The translations under genes were made by a program, and so were the position numbers. Shown here one piece after another: positions 10,546 through 22,048 of a stretch of 64,000 bases of DNA (its first letter is position 1; each line of letters begins with the position of its first letter). The notes beneath the pieces were generated by a model, which worked only from the letters and a program-made list of their open reading frames with translations, did no database searches and had not been told where the DNA came from. This stretch comes from Rhizophagus clarus (Eukaryota > Glomeromycota > Glomeromycetes > Glomerales > Glomeraceae), in the NCBI GenBank assembly GCA_015698045.1, contig BLAL01000059.1, positions 1,245,001 to 1,309,000 on the forward strand, read 5' to 3'.

Positions 10546-11589
10546 ATGGGTTCAAATATTAAATACCCTTCGAACCAACAACAATATCAAGGAACACTTA
10601 TACAATGTTTTTGTAAAGATTTTGATGAAAGAACAGTATATCAAAAACGTGTTAAATTTTGCAAAAATTGTAGTAAAGAATACCCTTATTGCTTTTGTAA
10701 GGAAGTATGCAGCAAAGAAACTTTAGGCTCTATCTCCTTAAATCAATACGAATATTTAACTTGTTATCTAGGAAAATGCGAATATCTTGGAGTTAGATGT
10801 ACATCTTGTCGAACATTATGCACAATTACTGTTTTGAATAATGAAGCTTCATTGAATGAAGCTTTAACATGGTGTTGTAATAATGCTGATTATCTATGTC
10901 CTTCTTTTAAGGAGAATTTTATGAACTCAATAAAAAAACACGTCAAAGGTCACAGTGGTATTAAGTCTTTAGATAGTGAAATATTTTGTAAATTTATCTA
11001 TCAATACATTGATAACTTTCAATTTATGAATTTATTACGCAATTTAAACAAATCCGCAATGTTAAATAATAAGATGATTAATGAGATAAAAGGATTTCTT
11101 ACTGAAAATAATCCTTCATTAGCTATTACTATAGAAAAAGAAGCCTTTTCGCTTAACTCAACAAATGTATATGTAAAACATGGAAAAAATTCTTATTTAA
11201 CCAAATTTAAACAGGATTCGTTGTCTTCAGTAAAAAATAATTTAGAATGCCAAAAGAGTAACAGAAATGAAAACATGCAAGGAGATTTTGATATTAGAAT
11301 AATAACAAAAAATGAAGAAAGAATTGAAAAATTAGAAAAAGAGTTGAAGAGAAGGTTTAGTGATCTAGAGAATGATTTAAAACGTGAATACGATGAAGAA
11401 CGTAAGAAAATTAGAATTTGCATAGAATCATATCAAAAGAAAAATGAAGAAGCACTTAAAAAAATTAATAAATCAATTGACGATATTAAGTATCAAAATG
11501 ATCAAATTATCAAGAAATTTGGGATAAATATTTATATAGTCATTATCTTAAAGCCATCAATTATTATCGTTATTAATTCAAAATATTGA
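10546..11589 (+). CDS. Cys-rich N-terminus plus coiled-coil protein, unrecognised
   Basis: A 347-codon frame from an ATG at 10546. Residues about 21-105 contain many cysteines in pairs: CFC at about 22-24, CKNC, CFCKEVC, CYLGKC, and CTSCRTLC. This suggests one or two zinc-binding modules, though the spacing fits no zinc finger I can name. Residues about 250-320 (ERIEKLEKELKRRFSDLEND onward) have clear heptads and should form a coiled coil. The last about 20 residues (INIYIVIILKPSIIIVINSK) are hydrophobic and may instead be intron read-through. A splice from about 11530 to an acceptor at about 11594 and then to 11717-11959 keeps frame but uses a weak donor. Possible role as a nucleic-acid or protein adaptor is speculation. 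Confidence 0.5.
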   Translation: MGSNIKYPSNQQQYQGTLIQCFCKDFDERTVYQKRVKFCKNCSKEYPYCFCKEVCSKETLGSISLNQYEYLTCYLGKCEYLGVRCTSCRTLCTITVLNNEASLNEALTWCCNNADYLCPSFKENFMNSIKKHVKGHSGIKSLDSEIFCKFIYQYIDNFQFMNLLRNLNKSAMLNNKMINEIKGFLTENNPSLAITIEKEAFSLNSTNVYVKHGKNSYLTKFKQDSLSSVKNNLECQKSNRNENMQGDFDIRIITKNEERIEKLEKELKRRFSDLENDLKREYDEERKKIRICIESYQKKNEEALKKINKSIDDIKYQNDQIIKKFGINIYIVIILKPSIIIVINSKY

Positions 11590-11716
11590 TTTTCAGATCT
11601 ATAATACTGATGATAAGTAAAACCCTTTAACAACAAACGAAGGCTTAATTGTATTTTATAATCCTATTTTCTGTTATTTACTATTAAAAATTTTTGTTTG
11701 ACCTTTATCCGAGAGT

Positions 11717-11959
11717 GTGAACACGATGGCTATGATGATTTGCATGAAAAAGAAAAAAGTGTTATACTCAAAAATTAGAATGCTACTAAAGCAATATTTG
11801 GAAGTAAAATTATCTATTGTAAAAGAAGCTCTTATATATGAAGTCGAATTAAAGAAATTCAAGAAGATACATGCACAAAAATGCGTTAATTTTGATGTCA
11901 ACAAAGCTTGCATTTTATGGGAATTTTTTAATCAATTAGGGTGGTTTCATCAGATGTAG
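11717..11959 (+). CDS. small ORF, possible 3' exon of the Cys-rich/coiled-coil gene
   Basis: An 80-codon frame, Lys-rich, with KKKKVLYSKIRMLLKQYLEV and ending NQLGWFHQM. It is same-strand and 128 bp after the preceding gene. With an acceptor ending GAGAG at about 11711-11715 it can join a mini-exon (ATCTATAATACTGATGATAA, from about 11600) in frame. Standing alone it is not convincing. Confidence 0.25.
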   Translation: MNTMAMMICMKKKKVLYSKIRMLLKQYLEVKLSIVKEALIYEVELKKFKKIHAQKCVNFDVNKACILWEFFNQLGWFHQM

Positions 11960-14900
11960 TTCTCTTATAAATATAAATCGAAAGGGAATATTATACTGTT
12001 TTAAAGTATTAAGATGTATTTAGATATATGTGACTTTTAAATGATAGATAAATTAGCTAATTCTAAATAAAGTAACAAACGGTGAAAAATTAAATTTAAC
12101 ATTTTAAAATAAATCTATTGAATGATTGAATCAACTTTTTCAAGCAATAAATAAAACTCTGACGTTATTTATGAATTAGTAAGTTTCGTGATGATAAATA
12201 TAAAATATTTAAACATAAATGACATGACAAATGCATTAGCTTCACACGAGTTGTTTTGCTCAGTTATAGCTAATAGTGTTATTATGATCGTTTTCACCGT
12301 CTTAAATGCTCATAGATCTTTTAAAAAAAAATGGCTTTTTAAGCAGTACTACGTAGTTTAGTCACGTGGTTAAAGGTTGTTTTAATAGTTTTGTTTGTTT
12401 TAATACGTTATTTTAATGATTTAATTGATTATAGCATTCCAAAAATTAGTAAATATTTCCCATTACTAGTAATTTTTAGATATTCAATAAAATTGATGAG
12501 ATTATTATTAAAATCATAAATTGATGAAACATCGCTAATTAATTCTTTGTTTCTTTCAAATCTTTAATAATAGTAAAGAAGAATATATATCATAATTATA
12601 AAAATTTGAAGATGATTAAATCTGATTATACGATATACATAATAACTATCAAGAGATAAATAGTATTATACGAATTAATTATTAAATTAATAAAAAACAA
12701 TACAAAAGAAGTAATTATAAAAGAAGGAATACCTTAATAACTTCGCATGATTTAGGACTATGGTAAAATATTGCAAAATATTGCCCATTAAGCATTAATT
12801 TAAATTTTTTTATTTTTTTACATATACAATATAATTTCATAACAAAGAATATAAAGTGTTTGCTAATAGAGAATCACTTAATAATTCGACGTATTAGATA
12901 ATAAAAGTATGAATTTTTAAAATTAAACAATTCAAATTTTTTTAAACAATTTTCGAAGTATATACGACATATCACTTGAAGATAATGTTTGTTACTTGTA
13001 TTTGTTCTCCTGCGATTATGTTTATTAAATACATTTGCAGTCACCCAATGACCCTTCATTCTGTTTTCACAATGACTGTTACGAAAGGAAATATAATTAG
13101 AGCTTTTATTGATCTCTTAAATACCTTAAATACATTATGAAATAATTGATGAAAATTAAAATATAAAAATAGAAATATAGACTAATTAATATAATTCTAT
13201 TTATGTGTAATAATAAATTTTTAATATCTTTTTTTTTAGATTGCTCGTCACGCTTTGTTTAAATTAAAAGGAACGCAAAAACTAATTAAAAACCTAACAT
13301 TCAATATTTAACGTTAAATTTAGGGAAATTTTAATCTGTCACGTGAGCTGACCAATAAAATTACATTCACGTGAAACTAAATTTTTATTTCTCGATTAAG
13401 GAATTATTTACAATATGTGGCGCAGTATACTTGATTTACTATTTGTGTGTCTGGCTGACAACAAGGCGTGATGTATAAGCATGATGGCCAGAGTTATGCC
13501 GTAATGCAGGCCATATGATTAAATGACACACCGCGTGTTGTCGGTAAAATGAATGCGACCGTTGTAATGGAAGATATGATGAGGAAATTGATCCAGATAC
13601 AATTGTTATAATAAATATAATAATAAAGCATTTGTTGTAATCATGTTTAATTTTTTAACATGTATATACATTTATGTAATGTGGTGTTGGTGTTTATTAT
13701 ATGGGGTGAGGTAAAAAATTTTACTACTGTCATGGATACTTCTCTGTCCAAAATAAATATTTGCAGTAATTTTATTAGAATTCAACATACCTGAAACAAT
13801 CTTTCTCATGTTTGCATATCAGTATGTATAGGAGGTGTATTACAATATAATATTTTTGTATTTGAAGGTACACCTACTCCATTTATTATTGCATTTGCAA
13901 CATAAAATCAGGTAACTCATTTTACTTATAATTTAATATAGTTTAATCATGATATTAGTAGTTTATTAATTGTATCAAACATATATTTATCTACGAACTA
14001 ATCAAGTATAATTGATTTTTTGAGATAGAGTTGAGTGAAAGTTGTTTTTTCAATAATTTTGTTTAAGAAATTTTTATGTTTGGTTTAAGTGTATAGAATC
14101 GAAATATTTTATTTAGATCAAAGAAAAGCAAATAGTAAAGATTTCTTTAAAAAAAACAACAAAAAGCAATTATTAATATAAAAGCTACAACAAAGTGAGA
14201 TATCCACATTAATAAAAGATTTGAAAATCCTACTAGACAAGAAATACGAATAAATTGTGAAGAATAAGGGTAATTTGTTGGACATGTATATGGAATATCT
14301 CCCATTTCAGACACAGTAAAAACGGTATATAAGACTAAAATTAAAAACTAGTTTTAATTATTAAAAAATTAATAACACAACTAATAACACGTAAATTTTA
14401 GATTAACAAGAATAAATAGAATAATTCTTACTCGTCATAATTGCTAAAATAATTATTTTTGCGCTTTTATAATAATTCAATGTTAATATTATATTCTCAA
14501 TTTTTTTAAAAGAAAATTTATAATTATAAATACCCGAATTTATCACATGATACTAAATAAGTAGAAATTTATCCGTTATTAAAGTTCAAGTATCTTTTAA
14601 TTTAAATAATAGTAACTTACTGCCTAATAAGAGTATAAATGGATAACTAAATTTTTTTTTAAAAAAAAATATGATAACTTAATAAATGATATAAATGATA
14701 TTAAAAGCGATTCAAATTTCTTACACATAATCCATTTCATGTAGTTTTAATTCACTTGAATTAGACCATAGGACGATTTTTGTAATCGCTGAATATTCAA
14801 AATAATCAATAATTTTGGATCGTCATATATAATAATAAACCGTCTCTTACCTAATGAAAAGATAAAATGTATAAAAATAGCAAGAGAAAAAATCCAACTT

Positions 14901-15269
14901 GTGCGCAAGAATACATGGTTGCGAGATAATTTGTTTCTTTTTTAATAACGAAAAAAGGACATATATATAACAAAAAAAGTCATTTACATTGAGCTGATTA
15001 CTTACTCGCAAAAGTAATTTTACACGCTATATTTTATTCACGAAACAATAATAGTCGTAGTAAAAAAAGTAAAACTGGGTACAAAACAAGCAAGAAAGTA
15101 ATTTTACACGCTATAGAGATGACAATATACGTGAATGTAAATCATGTGATCGCACGCATTTATGATTTTAAAAATTATTTGAAAGGAATCAAGATCATTT
15201 TACGTCAAATTTGATAAGTTTGATAGAAATCTAAACGCAAACAATTTCATAAGCATTATGTTTCTTCAA
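11960..15269. other. long gene-free AT-rich region
   Basis: No gene is supported. Small landmarks: two CACGTG boxes about 35 bp apart around 13340-13373 with CCAAT between them; a slightly GC-richer patch at about 13415-13585 with a partial inverted repeat (CTGACAACAAGGCGTG and CGCGTGTTGTCGG); and a duplicated segment AAGTAATTTTACACGCTATA at about 15015 and 15096. Confidence 0.3.
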
Positions 15270-15552
15270 AAAAAGTTACCAAAATTTGATAGTGAAATAT
15301 TTATACTTCAAATATTTCGTGCTGAAGGTGTTTTTGGAGATAAATTATTGAAATTGACAATAATAATGAGTTCAATATATTTATTTAACATGTAATAATC
15401 GAGATGAATAGAAATATTGAAGTCTACAATGATTTAAATAATTATAAGAATAGTCAATGTGAAGATTATAATACTAATCTCAATCTAATAACAATGGATA
15501 TTTTAGGAAATGTAAAAAATTCTCTTTGAATCCAACCCTTTAAGTTGAATGA
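15270..15552 (+). pseudogene. C-terminal fragment of a 338-aa-family paralogue
   Basis: Plus-strand segments match the C-terminal third of the gene at 8842-9858: ILQIFRAEGVFGDKLLKL versus ILQIICTEGVSGDKLMKI, then NRNIEVYNDLNNYKN versus NRNFNVYNDLNNYSD, then LNLITMDILGNVKN versus FNLITKEILEKVKK. The end reads FSLNPTL-stop-VE-stop, against FSINPNLEVE-stop. At least two frameshifts and one stop disable it. The following stretch (15553-16090) holds no gene. Confidence 0.6.
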
Positions 15553-16090
15553 GAGTCAAGCATAATTATTTTTGCAATTTCTACCTTTATATGTTTGATA
15601 TAACAGAACGTCTTAATATTTATACTTAATTAAATATTAATGAAAGAATTTGATGTATAATGTTTCAAATATCATCTATAATTAATCGTATATAACCGGT
15701 TATAGATGTCACTCAAATAATTGGGATTTAATAAATAATTCAAATTTCTATAAGTAATTTATTATTTAAAGAGCCAAATTAATTTGGTCGGCATATTTAT
15801 TTTACATATCTAAAATAAATGAAACTTGCCTTTAATACTACTGTTATGGGAATATTTATTTTCAATTTAAGCAAATACTTTGAACGTAGTTTAATAAGCA
15901 TAAATTTATTTTATTAAGTTTAAATTAGATTATTTTCTTTTTTATGTTGGTTAATAAGTATCAGCAATCCTGACAAGATAAGATGCATTATTAAATTGTA
16001 TTTTTGTTGTGTACTTTAATCAGTACTAATTACATGCGAATAAATTAATAATATTTGAAATACACTTTGTAAGATGAAGAATTACGCGAT

Positions 16091-16632
16091 TTAACACATA
16101 GGGCATTGTTCTTCAACATCTACACAAACGTCATCAGAATTTTCTTCATCTAATTCGACATAGATTTTACTGACATTAATTTCATCACCATTTTTTTCTA
16201 TTTCTTGCATCACTTATTTCAAAATTCTCATTTTTAATATGATCTGTTAGTTTCATTATTATCAAATCTGTTGTCAAAATTCCCATTTCTAATATAATCT
16301 GTTAGTTCATCAATGAATTTGTATCTTTTAACTTTATTACCGTAAATTCATCGATTATAGTTTTTATTATGTTTGTCGTCCAATTCTATTTTACGTTTAT
16401 TGTTTCCATTATACATATTTTCAACTTTGATACTATCATTATCTTCATTTCCTTCTTCTATTTCTTAATTAGACCTTAAATAGTTTATTAGCCCACTTTC
16501 TCTCTCGTAAAGTATTGAAGTTTCACTTATTTGAAAATATTTAATACAATTATATTTGTTAATAAGATTTTTAATAGTATTAAATGCAGAGATTTCTTCG
16601 CGAGATAATTTGACAAATTGTAGTCTTAACAT
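16091..16632 (-). pseudogene. N-terminal fragment of a 338-aa-family paralogue
   Basis: The minus strand from an ATG at 16630-16632 reads MLRLQFVKLSREEISAFNTI and then KNLINKYNCIKYFQISETS. This parallels LSVIEISILNEVQNIIKRHN at the start of the intact gene. It then decays into an acidic Asn/Asp-rich stretch with several stops and ends ENSDDVCVDVEEQCPMC-stop. It covers only the N-terminal third and faces opposite to the C-terminal fragment at 15270-15552. Confidence 0.5.
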
Positions 16633-16698
16633 TTTGCTTGATTGAAAATATGTTGCGCTTGATTATTTCGTATGTGCATTTATATATAAATAAATAGT

Positions 16699-16735
16699 CT
16701 AAGAACGGTAATGATATTCGAGTATCAAACCTAGG
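16699..16735 (+). repeat. second copy of the hairpin-arm sequence
   Basis: AAGAACGGTAATGATATTCG onward matches, in the opposite orientation, the hairpin region at 10009-10060, including GAGTATCAAACCTAG. The second arm is shortened to AGATCGTTAC. It sits 67 bp upstream of the broken paralogue, as the intact hairpin sits upstream of the intact gene. Confidence 0.55.
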
Positions 16736-17642
16736 TAGATCGTTACTATTATAAGTAATGGTCATATTTTGCGGTAATTTTACTGAAATTAAAACTAGAA
16801 AAGAAGATTGGATGAAGAAAACAATTTTATTTATCAAAGGAGATTGCGATGACATTAATATATTAAAATATGTAAAATTAGCGATGAAAAAATTGAAGTC
16901 GAAAATTTTAATAATGAAGATAAACTAAAATATAACTATACAGAACTTTCCGAAGTAGATCTGTTTTAATATGTAACAAAAATTTGTTAAAATAAGTTTT
17001 ATTCTTATGGCCGCACAACCAATTATCACGTGATTCTGTATTTTATGCATTCGTCTTTATACTGTCATGTAATTTCTTTCATACCTTTAATAATTCAATT
17101 TTAAAAATTGAAAAATATGACTTAAGGAGAATTTAACAAGTGAATTATAGGCGTTCATTGTTATGACATATTTTTAAATGTAATTTATTTTTTCTTTTAT
17201 CACATTTAATCAGTGAATTGAATTTTATGCTTCCAACAAATAAAATTTTGATTGGAAGCTAGTTCGCTTTTATAAATCATGATTACTCAAAAAGAGAACA
17301 GAAAAGGAACAGACAGGTTTTATCGATAAATTTGATTTGTGAAACCGAGAACTTTGTACTACCTTTAATAAATCCTAGACTTATTAGGTAAACAGAACCT
17401 TTTATCTAAAAATTATGGCAAACGGTGATGGTTATCTCTTCAACCTAATAACTATAAAGTATCAAGCCGCATTTGAGGAAGATCCTCACATGACATTAAT
17501 AAAATTTTTATAATTATTACTCTCAGATTATCATCGGTTAAATTAAGGCTTTTTCGTGTGTATTATGAAAACAAACGTGATTTTTTTTTTTTTTCAGTCT
17601 CGAAATCGCTTACGCGCATTTAAATTTTAGTTATATATATAT
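16736..17642. other. intergenic before the LINE
   Basis: No gene supported. A short plus-strand coding-like trace (KIEVENFNNEDKLKYNY, ending SEVDLF-stop) lies at about 16890-16968 and may be another scrap of the 338-aa family. A T-run precedes the LINE at 17581-17595. Confidence 0.25.
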
Positions 17643-18555
17643 GTGTGGTCGTGTCCCCTTCTCAAACGTTATCTACTCACTTCAGTCATTTTTAACGTGC
17701 GTGACATTAAATTTTCTGATCATAATCCTGTTATCACCTATTATGATCATTCTTTTTTATTTTCCTCCATTAAGTTGGCTCATGCTCGACAGCTTAAACG
17801 GCATTCTTGTCATATTTTCTTATTTGATTCTGTTACTCCCTCTCAATGGGATGACTTTTCTACCCATATTGACAAAATTTGCAATATATTTCCCAGTATC
17901 TTTGCCTCCTGGCATGTTAACTACATGTGTGAATATTTACACACTAATATTATTGCTGGCGCCAACGCTGTCCTGCCTGCACGTACTGTTGGTAATGACC
18001 ATACTCCTAGACTCCCCAAAAATTTAGTACAACATTATCATTTCCTTAATCACGTCCTTCATTCTATTCGACTTTTACGCAAATACCCACGTACCTTCTC
18101 TTCTTCACATGACCATAAATGGTCTCGTTATGTGACTAGACTTGATACTATTTTTAGTCTATATAAATCTATTTTTTCTGTTGTCCCAGTCTTACCCTTA
18201 ACTTTATCTTCCTGTCAGTCTGATAATTTCAATCAACTCTTTGCCACCTTGTCACACGCTTCCAAATCACTAAGAGGTTTACACCTTCTAAAAGAAAAAG
18301 AATTTCAGGATTCCTCCATCAAAGCTCATATCGATACTCATGATCAAAATTTTGACACTGATATTTCTTCTTTTATCAATTCAGCGCTTTCTTATTCACG
18401 TCATCAAATTGTGTTAGATCGTGTTTTTATCGATTATCCTACTGCTCCTCAGTTATTAACGGATCCAAAGGATATTTCTGATGCTGTGGTTAACCATTTT
18501 CAAAATGCTGTCCCCATCAAATCTACCCCGCCTTTGCACATATCAGACCTGCTAG

Positions 18556-19650
18556 GTGGCGCTCTCAGTACTTACCATGGATGCTATTTCCCCTGATATT
18601 TATGAAACCCTTTTATCTCCCCCTTCCTTAGAGGAATGGCTTTCTACGGTTTCTTCTATGTCCAATGGCAAAGCCCCTGGCCCCTCCATGATCACATATG
18701 AAATGCTCAAGCATTTAGGACCTACCACCAACTTCTTACTTTTAATTTTGATCTGTAAGTATTTTGCTTCAGCTGACATTCCAGATCTTTGGCGTCAGGC
18801 TATGGTCTTCCCTATTTCCAAGCCGCATGAATGGCGTTGTCAGCTCAAGAATACTCGTCCCATCACGCTCCTGGAAGTTATTCAGAAATCATTCATCAAG
18901 CTTTTTTACAACCGATTATCTTCCATTCTTGCTACTCATAATATTCTCATCAGTGGTAATTTTGCTGGGCTACCAGGAGGGACCTGTCATGATCCTATTA
19001 TTACACTTGAATCCATCATCCACAATGCCAATCACAACAATTCACCTCTTTGGATCCTTTCCCAAGATATCTCCAAAGCATTCGATTCTGTCAACCTTAT
19101 TATGTTGAAATTTGCTTTGGAACGTATATATTTACCTGCGTCTGCCATCATGCTCATTTTGTCACTTTTTATGAACCGCTCAAATCGGGTCTTTATGACA
19201 CATAGTGATACTTCCTCTTATCAGGTTCGCATTGGTATAGACCAAGGTGAGGTGATTTCTTCACTGCTCTGGGTTATCTACATAGATCCTCTTCTAACTG
19301 TATTGAAAAAAAAAATGATGGATCCTTATATTTTGCGATCTCTAACACTCCTTCCGATCAGAACGCATGATCCCTCTAATATTGAAATCAATAATTTGGT
19401 CTTTATAGATGATTCCACTCTTATTTCTTCTTCAAAGGCTGGATTGGAACACATGCTCTCAATTACTGAAGAATTCTATACGTTGAATAACACTTTGGCT
19501 AATCACCAAAAATATGTTCTAATCTCCAATTCTTTACATTTAACCACTACATCTACAATTTCCTCTGTGGACTTCAACTTGGAACTTTCCCCCTTAAATA
19601 GTATTTCCTCATTATCTGTTACTCCTATCTCTATTACTTCTTCATTTTGA
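18556..19650 (+). pseudogene. LINE reverse transcriptase domain
   Basis: A 364-codon open stretch without an ATG at its start, overlapping the endonuclease-linker frame (17643-18596) by frameshift. RT motifs in order: NGKAPGPSMITYEML (RT1), RPITLLEVIQKSFIKL (RT2), NFAGLPGGT (RT3), LSQDISKAFDSVN with the catalytic Asp (RT4/A), GIDQGEVISSLLWVIYIDPL where the usual GxPQGxxLSP is eroded (RT5/B), and LVFIDDSTL where FADD has become FIDD (RT6/C). The eroded motif B and the frameshifts on both sides mean it is dead. Confidence 0.88.
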
Positions 19651-20792
19651 TTTTTAGGAGTATGGTTTAATATCAAAGGGTCTTGGGACTTCGTTAAAAA
19701 ACAAATTGCTGGTGAATGTAACTCTTTCGCCGCTACTCTTCGTCTGGCTAGACTATCCGCCAAACAAGTGGTCTACCTCTATACCACCATGCTCATTCCT
19801 AAACTAGAGTATCGAATGCAAGTTACCCACCTTTCTGAAAAAGATTGCTACACTGCTATGAGATTAATACGTTCGCTTGTGAAACAAAAGGCTAATTTTT
19901 CTTACTCTTTTCCTAATTCTATTTTATATCTTTCTCAGGCTTTGGGACTGATTAATTTGTTCTCTTATATGATCCAATGCTATGTTACTAATCTGTTTTT
20001 GATGGCTAATTCCTCTACTCCCCTTGTTCAACGTTTATTTATTTATCGATTAATGTTGATTCAATTTAGGTTTTTAATCCCTGTTTCTCCTTTGAAGGTG
20101 GACGATTGGTCCTTATGGTCCAATATGAATACATTCAAGTGTGATTATATCGCATGCACCATTGCTTACCCCCTTTCGTATGCAACATGCTAACTTCACT
20201 TCAATTTCTCCAAATCTTACTTTGCCTGGCCATACTCCTTTGTATTCGTGTATGAGCCCTAAAGTCTTTAAGGCTTGCCTCAAGGTCCTGCGTAAATGCC
20301 ATCTTTACTATTTATCCCAATTAATCACGCCTTCAGGCTCACATTTAATTTCCTGAACTGCCTATCGAACTGCTATATTGCCCAACTAGCTGATAAATGT
20401 GGTCGTTCTCTTTCTCACAAGTGGTATCTGGACATTAAGGCTAATACTACTCTTCCTGATTCTCACGATCGTTTATATGATCGCTATGTGTCTTCTCCTT
20501 CTACTCCTTTTGCTATTGATCTAATTCCTGGTGTAACTACTACGCAGAAGAACAGATACTGGCTCATTACTCTTGTACTCTTGATGATAATGATGTTCCT
20601 CTTTTCGGCAAACAGCTTAGCGTCCAGCCTAAGAAAGATACCTGTATAATAGTTCATTGGATATCAGATTGTCTCTCCTTTTCTGGTGATGTTATCCGCC
20701 TTTACTCATGTCCAGGCTGCGATGCTCATATTCCTTTCCCTTTAGCCAATAAATACACCGCTGTTACGCCTAGTTGTACTTTCAAGATTTCT

Positions 20793-21664
20793 TTGTTGAA
20801 GTCTCTAATTCTCCCTACCAATTGTGAGCGTATTAGGCAAAATACCTCGGAAGTCATCTCTTCTTACTTTTGGGCTGACCTTAATGATACGGTGGTCTCT
20901 TATTATCGACATCTGGATATTCTTCCAGACCTTTCTTCCCTTCCTCCTGTAGATGATGGCGTTTCGCTTCAGCCTTCTCCTTTATGTGACTTGACTAGAC
21001 TCCCCTCTCCTGTTATTCTCTCACTGGACTCTCATTACTGTTTTTATACTGATAGTTCCCTTATTAATTTAGGTTCACCTGAAATCTCGATGGGCTGGTC
21101 TTGAATCCAGATTATTCATGATGCTGGATACCTCAACTCTGTTGCCACCTATACACATGGCATTATACAAAATTGGCCCTCCTCCACTCGCGCAGAAGCT
21201 GCTGCAATTTATGCTGTTTTAAGCGTCTCTCTGGCTGATTCTACCATCTCCATTTACACAGATTCCCAAGCTGCCATTGATAGATTGCGTTTATGTGTCT
21301 CCTCTTCGTATACAAATAATCGTTTGTATTACAAGACTACTAATTTTGAATTATGGGCCTCTATTGAGCGTTCCATTCATGCAAAACGCCTCACGGTATA
21401 CCCCGTTAAAGTCAAAGGCCACGATGGAAACTATTGAACGAATTTGCCAACTCTCTCGCAACTTCTGCACACCACCCGGATAACGCTATTCTATTTCCAG
21501 TGACTAACTATGCTTCTACGCACAACGTCCGTCTGGTCTATGATGATGTTATTTTTGAATCTAATCCTAGGCGGCTTTCTTCTCTTTCTTGTTGGACTAT
21601 TTCGTCTGCTAATTGGTCCTCTTACACGCTTATCAGGAGGTTGTTTATCCATAATGTTTATTGA
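20793..21664 (+). pseudogene. LINE RNase H domain
   Basis: RNase H signatures are spread over three frames: HYCFYTDSSLINLGS (first Asp), RAEAAAIYAVLS (Glu), ISIYTDSQAAIDRL (second Asp), and VKGHDGNY followed after one missing base by NEFANSLAT (terminal His/Asn-Glu region). A TGA at 21102-21104 replaces an expected Trp codon. It follows the reverse transcriptase of the same element and once would have removed RNA from the RNA:DNA hybrid. Confidence 0.8.
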
Positions 21665-22048
21665 TTTATTTGTTGAATTATCTATCCCCAGACAATCAGC
21701 CATCAAGGTCGTTGCTGCAATCCACAACAATTTCATCCAGAAGCTTAGAAAACGCATTTGGAACCTGCGTACTTATGATAAGAATAAATGGAAAGACGTA
21801 ATGAATATCACTCTAAAATTGAAAACTACTCCTCGGCCATCTCATTTGCCTGTCACTTTGTATGTGCCCTTCTCTTCGTTACCTCCTCTGACCCATCTCA
21901 TGACTTCACATGATTCCAGAACTGATTGGATTAAGAACTCGATGATTCAAGGATTATCATGGTATAATTATTTTGTTGGGTTTAATGGGTCGTCTAACAG
22001 TGCTACTTAATAACAGCTTTTGCAGGATGGGATGTCGATTTTTATAGT

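Larger units (their letters stand above)
17643..22040 (+). mobile_element. degenerate LINE (non-LTR retrotransposon), 5'-truncated
   Basis: The order of domains is that of an APE-type LINE ORF2: the last part of the endonuclease (FSDHNPVITYYD, containing the SDH motif, at about 17700), a linker, reverse transcriptase (18.6-19.6 kb), a thumb/connection region, and RNase H (21.0-21.5 kb). Coding continues to about 22010 through many frameshifts and stops. Most of the endonuclease and any ORF1 are missing, typical of 5' truncation. The 3' end is not marked by poly(A); hAT-1 sits immediately after, so the 3' untranslated part may continue at 24560-24635. RNase H-bearing fungal LINEs usually belong to the Tad/I group; the clade is inferred. 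Confidence 0.85.

Noticed and set aside
12874..13059. 61-codon minus-strand ORF
   Set aside because: Isolated, short, no similarity to anything visible and no splice or promoter support.
16580..16855. 91-codon minus-strand ORF
   Set aside because: Overlaps the 338-aa-family N-terminal fragment in another frame, and the family match favours the other frame.
17641..18027. 128-codon ORF beginning MCGRVPFSN
   Set aside because: Shadow frame of the LINE segment that carries the endonuclease SDH motif.
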